Shown here: positions 44,274 to 55,018 of the stretch, piece after piece | How positions within the stretch are numbered: position 1 is the stretch's first letter | Layout: every line of letters begins with the position of its first letter | Origin: Pleurotus djamor | Taxonomy: Eukaryota > Basidiomycota > Agaricomycetes > Agaricales > Pleurotaceae | Direction of reading: 5' to 3' | Length of the DNA stretch: 64,000 nucleotides | NCBI GenBank assembly: GCA_029747585.1 | Contig: JAPEVF010000088.1 | Coordinates: forward strand, 52,962-116,961 | Translations under genes and position numbers: made by a program | The notes under the pieces: generated by a model | Told to the model about the DNA's origin: nothing | Seen by the model: the letters and a program-made list of their open reading frames with translations, nothing else | Databases searched by the model: none

Positions 44274-45356
44274 TTACGCTAGATGCGAGGCTTCTCTCTC
44301 ATTCTTGCCGACTTTGGGAATCTCCCTGACCATCTGTACGGAACGCTTAGTGCCATGTCGAGAACGCTAAAAATGAGAAATCCACACCAATTTCACTACG
44401 AACGGAGGCTCTGTCCATTCTGGGTCATCGTCACCGATGAGAATATCGGCCACTGGGAGGAACCCATGGTACATGTAGAAGGATGTATTAGCAACGTTGC
44501 TCGACTCCAAGTAGGATGCTTGCGAAGATGAATCTGCCTGCGATACAAGTTCGAAATAAGTCGCACTGACAGCTGATAGAAGGACTTACCAGAGATGTGA
44601 CAACGTCCAAAAGTGCACCACCATAGCCGCGACCTTGAATTCTGGGGTCCGTACCCAAGCCGTCAACATGGACCATGGTATCGACACGACGTCCCAGGAC
44701 TTGTTGGGTCGTTTTTTCCAACTTTTCAAGGACCCGTGTACGCCTCTGGACAGTTAGTTGGTACTGGTGCTCTGAGGAAAAGGATGGTGGATAAAAGAAG
44801 GCGCACTATGTTATACTCCGCTGGGCGAACTTTCTTCGAGATGGAGGTAACTTTCGTTAAAAGCGAATCGTAGAAACGATCGAGAGGCCCCGAAGGGTTT
44901 TTGAGAGCAGGAGTGGTTCTGGATGAAAGCCACAACTGTATCAGGACGGGTTTATAGGAGCCAGAGAAAATGTACGAACGCGACTACGAGCCCTTTNCCC
45001 CCCTTCGACCGTTAGAGTCACTTTTCTGCGAATCCAAACCCAAAGCAACATTCCGAAAAGAGCCTGATTAAACGCGCGTAGCCAATATGGAGGCTTCTTA
45101 TTCTGAGGGTCATACTTGTCAATCGACGAGACACTGGAAGTTTTCCGAAGAACTTACCAGATGAAGATATCGCTGCAAAGGATCATCTTCGAAAGCCGCA
45201 GCCCAAGAGCGGACCGCGGTGGGTATTTCAGCTGACAACAAGGATGAAGACTGCTTCTCATTGACGGTTTAATGTTGACGTACCATGGCGAAGGCGAGTG
45301 ATTCGAGGCGGATGTCGTGCAGCCAGGCCGTTGGGGGCGTCTTTGATATCTGACAT
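44274..45356 (-). CDS. GNAT-family N-acetyltransferase, paralogue 2
   Basis: Exons on the - strand: 45284-45356 (starting MSDIKDAPNGLAARHPP), 45158-45231, 44980-45102, 44807-44935, 44590-44745, 44388-44537 and 44274-44333. The catalytic core is the same as in paralogue 1: IQGRGYGGALLDVV and SSNVANTSFYMYHGFLPV, then DDDPEWTEPPF. The N at about 44997 sits in exon 3, which is 123 nt with it and 122 without; paralogue 1 has 122, so the frame around it is uncertain. The tail after the last intron (MVREIPKVGKNE) differs from paralogue 1. This is a typical small-molecule or protein acetyltransferase of unknown target. Confidence 0.75.
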
Positions 45357-46369
45357 GTCAAATCTCAGTGCTAATCATCCGGCTATCCAAGCTTGTGTAT
45401 AAATACCTCTGATAGATAGACTGCGGAAGAGGGCTTTGAAGGGCTTTTACTACGGACTGCGAGGATGTCGTTGGTGGCCACATGCTACATCGAAGCAACA
45501 GAGTCGAAGCGCTGAGAACATGGTCAAATTCCATGAACCTTATGTGGACAAGCCTGATGCACGTACACGTCTTGTCAGTCCCGTCTCAGAGAAATTTATG
45601 GAGAGCATTCGTCACAAACCATCGTACGCGACTTACAGCGCGAGTCCCTAGGCGGAAAAAAACAGGGATCGTTCCTCCACGGCACTGGTTCTATCTCTGC
45701 GCTGCACATTTCCACCTTTTGTCGAGCCCGTAGATCATTGAATCTACATGACTGGTCNTCCTGTCCCAACACAATAAAAGAGGCAAGCCNATGCGTGGGG
45801 AAGACTGGGTGAACGAATTGGCGTCGAATTGACAGGCATGAGGTGCGCAGTCTGATTGATGGAGCATTGGTAGGTCGGGACGACACAGCAGAGACAGATG
45901 TTGGCCAATGACTCGCTGGTGAGAATACGGGGGGACAGAGTACTGGGGGCACTGGGTTGAACGCGAGTTGAACGTTGGACGTTGACGTTGAGTAANGACT
46001 GCGAAGGCGCCCAGCTTCAAGCTTGCTCAGACCCCTCATAAAGTTTAGGGGTTTGGGTTGCCACAAACGAAAGAAAAACTCGCGGTGGACGAATTGATTG
46101 CAAAAAGTGGAGATGTAACAGAGTGCAGTGTCGCAAAGATGATAATAAATACGGAAGCTAGCTATATACCGACGANTTCGACACAACATGGTAAGAAGCG
46201 ACGAAGATGGAACGAAAAGCCGGGAAGACCAGCGATCGTGTAGCAGTCGAAGTGCATCTTCGTGTCGATGATGGGGCTGGCGACACATTGAAACATGTCG
46301 TCTGGATGTTTCGCTTAGGAGCAAGAGCTCGCTCAGTGTTGTGCAATGCAGGCGAGGCGATAGCACATC
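45357..46369. other. Intergenic with scattered Ns, no gene seen
   Basis: Ns occur at about 45758, 45790, 45996 and 46177. A long skewed - frame crosses the region but has no recognisable content. Confidence 0.5.
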
Positions 46370-47035
46370 CTACTTGACCGGCACCGTACGTTCTGCCTNC
46401 AAAGNAGCCGTTAGNTTACACNCNCTGGGAGGGAGGAGCCGTCTTACCTCAATCATATTGTCAATCACTCCGTCGCATCGCAGCATNGCTTGGAGNNATG
46501 CNAANTTNCCGGCNGGAAGAGTGTCGATGAACANGGAAACTTCGATNCTCGCCGCCGTGAGTTGACANATACTCATCGATCGTGAGGCTGCGATTTCGTA
46601 TTGTTTCTTTACAATAGCTCTGTCGGTGGATTCGAACATCTCCAGGAGAAGAGCCAAGTAGGTGGCGGCGAAGAGATGGTGTGCGGATGATGAAGCGCGG
46701 GGACATGAACCACTCTCGGNAACCCAGGTCATAATGCTGAGCGCCGCAAGNGAGGCTGAGCGAGGAACGGGGGTGTGGTAAATCAGGTCCTCGATGAAAG
46801 CGTCCAGGTAGACNTTGGGCATTTTGTACTTCGGTCTTCCCAAGTGTTGAGTTGCCTGCTTGTGCAGGAAACGGGTCTGTTTCGCACAGTGAACAGACCA
46901 GTAGGTGCTCTTCCAGCCTGCGGTTCCCTGTAATGGCTGTGGTAAGTTGGGGTGTGTGGCAGGAAGTGTGGATAGGCTTACGACAGGCTTGTAGGATGGG
47001 AGGTTTGAAGACGCGTTGACGGTCGAGTTAGACAT
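46370..47035 (-). CDS. Unknown protein, cyclin-box-like pattern, copy 2
   Basis: Model (- strand): exons 46982-47035, 46448-46927 and 46370-46396, giving about 186 residues; many Ns fall in exon 2 and at the last acceptor. It shares TYWSVHCAK, YLDAFIEDLIYH, PRSA, LAALSIMTW and SSAHHLFAATYLALL with copy 1, and both introns have the same positions. It lacks the acidic C-terminal exon of copy 1 and stops 9 codons after intron 2. A TATATAA on the - strand at 47088-47094 lies about 53 bp upstream of the ATG. Sequence quality makes it hard to say whether it is intact. Confidence 0.6.
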   Translation of the reverse strand: MSNSTVNASSNLPSYKPVVSLSTLPATHPNLPQPLQGTAGWKSTYWSVHCAKQTRFLHKQATQHLGRPKYKMPXVYLDAFIEDLIYHTPVPRSAXLAALSIMTWVXESGSCPRASSSAHHLFAATYLALLLEMFESTDRAIVKKQYEIAASRSMSXCQLTAAXIEVSXFIDTLXAXXXAXLQXMLRCDGVIDNMIEVRRLLPPXXCXLTAXLXAERTVPVK

Positions 47036-47631
47036 GTTGGTTGCAAGTTGACGAGGCGATATGCTTTCGTTGATTGACAAGGCCAGCTTATATAGGATTT
47101 TGGGTTAACAGCATTCTCCACTTTGCGGGATTGCATCAGTCCGTTCTGACACTGTTATCCGAGGTGGGGCGGGGGAAGTCAACTTTGCGAACTTCGTCCC
47201 GACGCCGGTGCGCCAAACAAAACTAGGTTGTCTTCGAAGTACATTAGGGGCAGCTTCCCCAAAGAAAAAAAGATTGACGCACTTTGATACGCACTGGCAA
47301 GAAATTGCTTGACACCTCCTTAGTTTTGTTCTTATGAATTTTAGACACAATTATGAGTTTCTGGCTGTTGAGTATATTATTTAATCTGGATGTTCACGAA
47401 TCTATGTCGATTGTCAAGATACCTGGGGAAAGGGGTTTTCGGCAAGAACCACCGCACAGCTAAACGACATCCCCGGTCGTTCCGATACACGAAGTCAACT
47501 ATGTCACTGGCGTCATGTATTTTCGCTCAACATGACGAAACGTATCCGCCTGTCTGACCTATGGCGTCAACGACTGGGCGGAAACGATGGAACGAATGGC
47601 CGAGGCCCTCCTCCCTAATTCCTGTCAATCG
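47036..47631. other. Intergenic, no gene seen
   Basis: Contains the TATATAA at 47088-47094 serving the gene to its left. Nothing else recognised. Confidence 0.5.
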
Positions 47632-49094
47632 TCAGGGGGAGGGGAAAAACCGATCAACCTCCCAGCCATTGACCCGATAATCCTCCCAAAGGCATCGGAA
47701 CTGCTCCATCATGCCCCAGAGCCTCCGTCTATTCATCATTGACATGGATAGATGACAAGCGCGAACGAAGTCGAAGTACGGGAGTGATGGATCTTCAAAG
47801 AGGGAGCGAGGAGATTCAGCATCCGAGTGTGCGGGAAGCCATTTCTTGACAGCGTAGTTGGCCCGGTACAATTCATCCAAACAAGATTCGACAGGAAGAA
47901 TCCATCGGAGGGATCCAGTATTGGATAAGACATGAGTGCGGAAGATGTATTCCGAGGATTCGGGGGAGAGGAAACGTGAACGCAGTTCCCAGCAAGTTGA
48001 AGAAAGGGCGAGGAAAGAAGGGATATCCAGTTCAAGGGATATGAGGTGTAAGAGTTCGTCCGGAAGGACTTGGAAGCATGTTGCTTTGCGATCCGTTGAA
48101 GACCAGCTGAGGGATAATAACGGTCCTAGTTGCGAGTCGGAAGGGGTAGGCCATCTGATCATCGGCTGAATGAGTCGATTGACTATAGGCAGAAGAGAAT
48201 AGATAACGTACGTATCTGTAGACGCGTAGATCCAGACTCTGAAGTCTAACAGGATAGCAGGGATGAGGTCGTACCCTCTCAGCCCCGCAGAGATGGCTCG
48301 AGCAATGGCTTTGCTTCCTTTACGACGGACGTAAGAGAAAAAATCTTGATACTGATCTTCCATTCCTGCCGCTGCGACTCCATAGTCTATACATGGCAGA
48401 TAGCTCTTGTAGAACACTACAAAGCGGATGTTAGCAGAGGGCTCTCCACAAGATATGATGTATCAAGAACCGCGGACTGACTTCGAAGCTCTTTGCGAGA
48501 GTTGACAATTTCGTACAGTTCTTCATCGAACGTCAAGGGAGCATCGGCAACGCGAGTCGCCGGCGTCAGAAGGTGAGGCTGTAGCCAAGAGCGAAGATAA
48601 TGGTAGCATGATTCATGTAACGCAAAGCATGGATTATCTGCGTAAGCGTTACAATAAAGTCCAGCATTCTCCTTGACGCATGCGCGAGTTTCCGGACTGA
48701 AGACCTGGGAGAAATATGCACCGCTGGAAGACGGTCCATCGACGATATAGACCTTAGCATTTCGACCTGTAGGGAAGATGATGTCACCGTCTATTTGATA
48801 GATACCCTCTCCATCGTCATCCCAGTGTCCGATAGCAACATTCCGTGGGACAACAGCTCGATCCGGCCCTCCTTCCATTAACCAACCACTCATATTGCTG
48901 TATCTGGATAACTCCTCAAATAGGTCCTTGAGGATATCGACGATCTGTGATGCCTCTGGAAGCGAGAGGTCGGGGTTTTCTGCCAGCAACTCCTCCGCAA
49001 ATTCGTGATCGGAAAAGTGAGACTCGTGACGAAGGCAGGTCGGGCCCGATTCAAAAGCGACAGCGCAAAAAAGGCAGAATTCATGGTGGCCCAT
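47632..49094 (-). CDS. F-box protein with N-terminal zinc-finger-like motif
   Basis: Model (- strand): exons 48482-49094, 48212-48416 and 47632-48154, giving 446 residues with consistent phases. The N terminus has Cys7, Cys10, Cys20, His23 (and His26) in FCLFC...TCLRHESH, a likely small zinc site. Next come a region with RNAKVYIVDGPSSSGAYF and LHESCYHYLRSW, and the F-box in exon 3 (VLPDELLHLISLELDIPSFL followed by LSSTCWELRSRF). Here the F-box is central rather than N-terminal, unlike families A and B. A complete but dead copy lies at 51370-52880. The domain suggests SCF recruitment; the front part may bind the target. Confidence 0.82.
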
Positions 49095-50439
49095 CGACTG
49101 AGGAAAAGTGTTCCAGGAAGCAAAGAAGTGAGAAGTGAAGAAGCCGCTATTCTTGTCGTGCGAACCAACACGTCGGAGCCTCAAGCGCAAGGTTGGTGCG
49201 TTGCAAGCTCATGCACGCAAAATATCGGTAAGATATTGGACGTAGGGATGACATGCGGGTAACCGGAGACTCTTCAAGCGAGGTATGTAGGAGGAAGATT
49301 GGAGAAGAGCACCCAGGGCATTTACGATAGAGTTCAAGCTCGGACGGGTTCGTCGGCCCGGTACACGCTCGGGCGCTTATGCACTGTTTGTCATTTCCCA
49401 TAAGTATCTTACTCCTTCCACGCTTATCCTCGAAATACGACAACAATGGCCCTAGACATTCCCTCTCTGACATGGGATGGGCTCGACCTAGGAAAACCTT
49501 CGCTGCCAAACACTGGGAATAGACAGAACGTGTCCTGGGCATCGCCGCCGCAATGTCCTGGAAACTCAAGCGTAGAATTTGAGCATTGGCTTGAAGGCTT
49601 CAAGCTTTAGCTTTGATGACTTTCGATATAGATATATTCGGTGCGTAACGAGGACAAGCTCTTTCTGATACCCATTTTTATGACTTGTACAATTCATCTG
49701 CGTCTTTAGGGCTATGTACTTCAATTGTACAAAAGCCATCTGGAGGTGTGCCGGCGGCCTTCGGATAGTATGGGAGAGAATGGTGGTTGGAAGAAGAAGA
49801 AGGCACAAGAAGGGACATGGGTTTTGACGATGAAGAACACGCTTTAGAACGCGGTCGTGTTCCTCTCGAGTTTTGCGCTGCTGGCTCCGAGGCGATCTAT
49901 CTTAACAAACACTCTTGGCGCGTCGCGCGATGACTTCATGGGTAGTCTCAGGTCATAAGCTGGCGGGAAAGGAGGACTCATGGACAAGTCTTCCACTTTC
50001 CCTAGGGCGAGGGAATGTACCCGAACGTCTGTTGTTCGCCATTCTTTCACTGTCTCTTAACGGCTCTGATACAGTTAGGTGCGACTCTTGCTCTAAGCTC
50101 GTGGAGATTCGGCTAAAGTGCTCTCTTGTTTCTAGATTTGCGTTTCTTCGGGGACCGTGCCCTTTTCAGATACACCGTGATAGGGTTCATCGGGCATGCC
50201 TATCAACCCCAAAGTTGACGCTCTTCGACATCCAACATCACCAACTCTCCATCTGTTGGCCTTCCTTGATGACATGACTTTTAGTCCTTTTCGTTGGTTC
50301 CAAGATCAACTTGAACCTTTCCGAAGCCGTCAACACCTTGGTTTCACACCTCACGAGCTAATGGTGATCGAGGAGGTCAAAGTCATGAGAGTATCCCTCA
50401 AGACGTCGGTTTATCCCTCCAGGCCAGCGCATTAAGGCC
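49095..50439. other. Gene-poor stretch
   Basis: Several 60-140-codon frames overlap on both strands without motifs or a convincing splice path. Confidence 0.4.
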
Positions 50440-51070
50440 TCGCAATACGATCTCGTGTCTAGGTAGACCCCGATACCCAATTTCATAATTGCTGCTTAGC
50501 TGAGCGCTGACTGGGGACACAGTATTACGCCGGCTTACATTTTCAACTACACGATACGACTATCTACACATAAAGCGAATACCAAAGTGCGACGATGCCT
50601 TTGCTATATTCTTCAGTCAAATGTCCCAAAAACCGACTCGCCCAAGGGGATATACACTCTCTGAGGACTAGCGACATCACGCAGCTTCGGACCCGTAAGC
50701 CTGCCGTCCGGTGAGCGGGTCCCACTCAAACGGCTACTCGCGACATGGCACCTGTTACCAGATGGGATGTCCCCGGCTTCCTTGTCTACGCTATCTCCCG
50801 CCATCCCCACCAGAGACCATCCAATAAAGGCACTACAAATGCGGCAAACTTTCGTGGGGGTCGAGGTCCCACCCAGTACGGAGGTACCCCCGTATTGGTG
50901 CGGGACGACGCTTGTCCACAAGAGAGAGAATCCGTCACCTGAAGACCCAAGTGGTGGTTAATGAAGAAAGAGGTTAGCTGGAGACGAGGGTTTATATAGC
51001 CTTTGTGGATGACGAGGCTGTGTTCGTTGGGTCACGATCAACAAAACTTCGTCACGCGTTCAAGTTTTGC
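50440..51070 (+). repeat. Dispersed repeat R, copy 1
   Basis: Shares scattered conserved blocks, in order, with 57975-58450: GCGACATCACGCA, GACCCGTAAGCCT-like, ACCCAAGTGG, GGTTTATAT, TGGATGASGAGGC and GTCACGATCAAC. The TAGACCCCGATAC block at 50462 also recurs at about 56203. Copies are strongly diverged. The GTTTATATA near the right end looks like a TATA box, so R may be duplicated promoter DNA. Confidence 0.5.
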
Positions 51071-51369
51071 TGTCACCAGCTTACTTTCCTTTTGTGGTCA
51101 TATTCCTGCCTTTTTCGCTCTCACCTATCCAAAGCTCGATATATTTTCGAAGGAAACGCTGCACTATCAATTGCTATCCGCCAATCGTGGATGATTCCAT
51201 GGCCGAGATCACAACACCACAGGACACATCATCGCCGTCGCGTCAAGTCCTCTTGAGTTTCTCTTCTCTTCCTCCAGCGACGCTCTCCCCGCCCAAGCAG
51301 CCGATGCCGATTAACGCGCTCAGCCACGTCGACATGATTGACTAGGCGGAACTGGAGAGTATGGAATCA

Positions 51370-52880
51370 TCCCCTAATTCCTATCACCTGTCAGGGGACT
51401 TGAAGCAGGGGGAAGCGCTGTCTACGACGAAAGAAACTGATCAACCTCCCACCCATCAACACGATAGTCCTCCCAAATGCATCGGAACTGCTTCATCAAG
51501 AGGCTCCGTCTATTCATCATTGACATGGATAAATGACACACGCGAACGAAGTTGAAATATGGGAGTGACGGATCTTCGAATAAGGAGCGAGGAGATTCAG
51601 AATCGTTGCACGCGGGAAGTCATTGTTTGATGGCGTAGTTGTCTCTCTCTACTTCACCTGGACAAAATTCGACGGGGAAAATCCATCGAAGGGGCCCATC
51701 TTTGGTTAAGATGTGTGCGCGGAAGAGGGATTCTGAGAACTCTGGAAAGTGTAACCGCGCGCGGAGGTCGTAGCACGATGAAGAGAGAACGACAAAGGAT
51801 GGGATATCCAATTCACGGGCGAGGAGGTGGAAGAGTTCGTTGGGGAAGACGCGGAAGTACGTGGATGTGGATTCGCGATTGGTTGAGGGGCAGATGAGGG
51901 ATGTTGAACGCTAATGGTTCTAGGTGTGGGTCGGAAGGGGTGGGCCATCTGTACATGCAGCAAAACGCGTTGACATTCAGAGGATAAAAGGGAGATATAG
52001 AATAAAATGACGCACGTATCTAGAGACCAACTGTTTCGCAGGCATAAGTTCATACCCCTTCAACCCTATCGAAATAGCTTGTGCAATTGCTCGACTCCCT
52101 TTCCGACGGGCAGGAGAAAAGTAATCTTGGTGATGGGCTTCCACAGGGTTTCCATCCCTGCTGCGGCGTCTCCATAGTCTATACAAGGGAGGTATCCTTT
52201 GTAGGTCTCTGTAAATTCAAGTTTTCAACATTAGTTACGCGATTCAACCGCAAAATTATGATTCTGTGTGACGAACTGCGAGGTCCCCTGCGAGAGCTAA
52301 CGATCTCGTACAGCTCCTCGTCGAATATCAGAGGGGGATCGGCCGCACGGTTTTTAGCGGGTAGAAAGCTCCGGTGAGGTTCCAGCCAAGAACGCAGGTA
52401 ATGGTAACACGATTCATGCAACGCGAAGCACGGATGATCCTGATAGACAACACAGCAAATCCTCGTATACTCTACCTACACTCAGCACGCCCACAGGTCC
52501 CAGCCGTTCCAGCCGTTCCACCAACAACTACCATCAAGAAATTCGAACTACACACCAAGGTCCAAAACGCTCACGCCTCGTCCCGCCGGAAAGACTACCC
52601 TCTACGAGTTCGTCAATCATCTCAGTTTGATACACCCATCCCCCTCATCGTCCCAATGTCCAATTTGTTATCAATGACCACAACCCTCGATACCTCCCTT
52701 CGCTCCCAATCCCGATCCGTACCCCTCCCCCGGTCACCATCCTCAAACCACCCAAGCATATTGTTCTACCTGGACAGTTCCTCGACCTTTCAGGATGTCA
52801 CAACGCGGTCTCGTGACCAAGTCGCGTGCAGTGGTACCGCCCACATCCAAGGAAGTCCTCCTATGCCTCCCTTTGCCTCT
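51370..52880 (-). pseudogene. Dead copy of the zinc-finger-like/F-box gene
   Basis: The whole of the gene at 47632-49094 can be followed here on the - strand in broken form. Near 52690 a frame gives IGHWDDEGDG. At 52380-52430 it gives HPCFALHESCYHYLRSW. At 52270-52350 it gives PLIFDEELYEIVSSR. At 52060-52180 it gives YFSPARRKGSRAIAQAI, followed by a WPTPSD exon start at about 51950. The F-box region reads MDIPSFVVLSSSCYDLRARL at about 51760-51811 and the part after it RWIFPVEFCP. Stops and frameshifts separate these pieces. The first-exon part is the most eroded. Confidence 0.8.
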
Positions 52881-54448
52881 CCCGGAGACTAGATCCAGAG
52901 AGCGAAAACTGGTCACATGGGTTTGAGACCGACCGCTCGATTTAGAGTAAAGCAGCGTCTTTGAATTGCTTGACAAATGCAGGTTGAACATTGAAACTTG
53001 TATGAGCTGCAGCATACTCTCATATGGACACCAGACGGGAAGACGAGGTGCACTTGGGGTTGCGGATCGAAGGAGAGCCTGAGGTACATGCGAACACGTA
53101 CTTCTGACCTCTCATCGACACCGAGTCTTCATCGACACTGTCACTCGCTATTCGCTAACATCAAGACGCAGAGAGGGATGCGCCAGAAGCTACGTCCTGG
53201 TAGAAAGGTCGTTCTCGTCCTCTTCGTCGTCCTCTTCATCGTTGGAAATGGCATACATCTCCCATTTCCCATTTTCCCTTTCACCCGCTTTCCATTCCGT
53301 TAGTGCCGTCCTCTTCATCGTGCATTCTCGAATCTCTTTCGTCTTCCCTACTCCCTACGCACCCTCCCTCTAGAGTCTACGTACACCCCACTCCCCACCT
53401 CCCGGACTCCATCTCTCCACCCCTCCCGAGTCCCATCTCTCTATACGTCCATCTGCACCCCTCCCTCCTCCCCGTATCGGCATGTAACAACGTCCCGTGT
53501 CTTCAGGTCTCCATCGTATGGTCCGAAATCGACATCGACAATGCTCTTATTCGTTCTCCTTCCGTCCTTCTCTCCTTCTGTCCGTCATACGAGTTCTCCC
53601 GTATACTCTACGCACACAGGTAGATGCATCTTCGGTTCTTCAGTACCTCATTTCTTCAGTCGTCATTGATATCTCCAAATTCCGACCAACTCTGCCCTAC
53701 CGTCCAAGGGAAACCGAGCAAAATCAAGGAAGGTGCGTGTAGGGTTCTCGCGTGTTCTTGCGTAGGTAGTAGTTCGGGGTGGATAGGGCTTGAGCTAGCC
53801 TGAGATGAGATACGAGATCCGAGAAAAGGAGGGAGGTATCGGACATGGTTGAGAGAAGACGTGGACATGCAGAATTGTCGGGATACGGGAAACGTCTCTA
53901 TGTAGCTTGATGGCTCGACTTCGTACAGGCGAAATCTTAGTGGCACGTAGAGTCGGCGGTACCACTGAAGAGCACTGGGTGATGATGCTGAGGACGTTGC
54001 GTCGGTGGTAGTGCACCGATCCCAAAAGCCGCTGTACGTGAGGGGAGGGGAGTCGGCGAGGGATTGCTTCGGTTTCGCCGTACGGGGTATAGAGTAATGG
54101 CATTATGAGGGCTTGAGCATTCGGACATTCTACATAGGAGATATGAGACACGACGCAAAGAAAGATAGAAAGACGCGGTTATTCAAGTAGGGAGGGGACA
54201 TACCTCGCACCAAGCCCAGAGCGTATACACAAGCACCATGACACATCCAAAATCCATCAAAGGTTGCCTTGGATCCTCGACAGTCTATGACTCCATTGTG
54301 AGGTCAGCGAGAGAGGGTTGAAAGTGATGGTGCGTCGTTTGTGTGTATGAGTGGGTGGAAGGGAGTGATATGAATCATGATATGGTCCTGGAGCTGGAAG
54401 CTGGAGGGTTGGAACGGTTCAAATTAATTTGAAAGACTCGGAGATGAC
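52881..54448. other. Pyrimidine-rich and unassigned DNA
   Basis: 53220-53620 is strongly C/T-rich on the + strand. Frames here are compositional. No gene recognised. Confidence 0.45.
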
Positions 54449-55018
54449 ATGCTCTATAAAACCATGAAGGGCCCGGCAAGTGCCTCGAGCGGCGCCACCC
54501 AGGCACGTTCAACGTCTCAACCACCATCTCAACGCCAACAAAGAACAGATCTCGCGATGCCTACGGACCCCGAGCGCAGAGCCGAGGCAATGGAAGCCTA
54601 CAGGTCGCTTATGTCTAGACGACCACCCAAATCGCCCCCTCCCACACGAGTTTATGGACTCCTCATTCCCTGGAATCGTCTCACTCACTTTGGAGCACTT
54701 TATATGCGAGGCCGCAACCCAAACTTCGTGCTCGACCCCAGTAGCGAATCCCAATGCGACGCTGCCGCCGCTATCTCGTTTAATACCCTACCCCGTCTGT
54801 GCCTCGTCGCACTTAGAGACTTGTATCTAACAACTTGGGTGCTTCAGGAGGTTAATACCAAGGACGGCATTGGGTTCGTGCTTGCCTTGGCGGATAATGG
54901 GTCTAAGGAGATGGAGGAGGCGGTCGCAAAGACCACTCCGGCGACATTGAAAGCGCTCATCAAGTTTTTGGGGATAGATGAAACTACGAAACCAGCCTGG
55001 TATCGTGTCGCAAAATGA
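54449..55018 (+). CDS. Hypothetical protein, 189 residues, single exon
   Basis: The uninterrupted frame starts at 54449; an inner ATG at 54464 is also possible. The first 65 residues are Ser/Gln/Pro/Arg-rich and probably disordered. The C-terminal half is ordered-looking: VYGLLIPWNRLTHFGALYMR, LCLVALRDLYLTTWVLQEV and ATLKALIKFLGIDETTKPAW. No domain is recognised. Length, composition and codon regularity favour a real gene; no paralogue is in the window. Confidence 0.45.
   Translation: MLYKTMKGPASASSGATQARSTSQPPSQRQQRTDLAMPTDPERRAEAMEAYRSLMSRRPPKSPPPTRVYGLLIPWNRLTHFGALYMRGRNPNFVLDPSSESQCDAAAAISFNTLPRLCLVALRDLYLTTWVLQEVNTKDGIGFVLALADNGSKEMEEAVAKTTPATLKALIKFLGIDETTKPAWYRVAK

Noticed and set aside
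45596..46366. A 256-codon minus-strand frame
   Set aside because: Contains several ambiguous bases, is Cys/Ser/Leu/His-rich and has no motif; likely chance.
48947..49262. Plus-strand frames rich in Lys/Arg/Glu
   Set aside because: They lie antisense to exon 1 of the F-box gene at 47632-49094 or just beyond its start, and show no motif.
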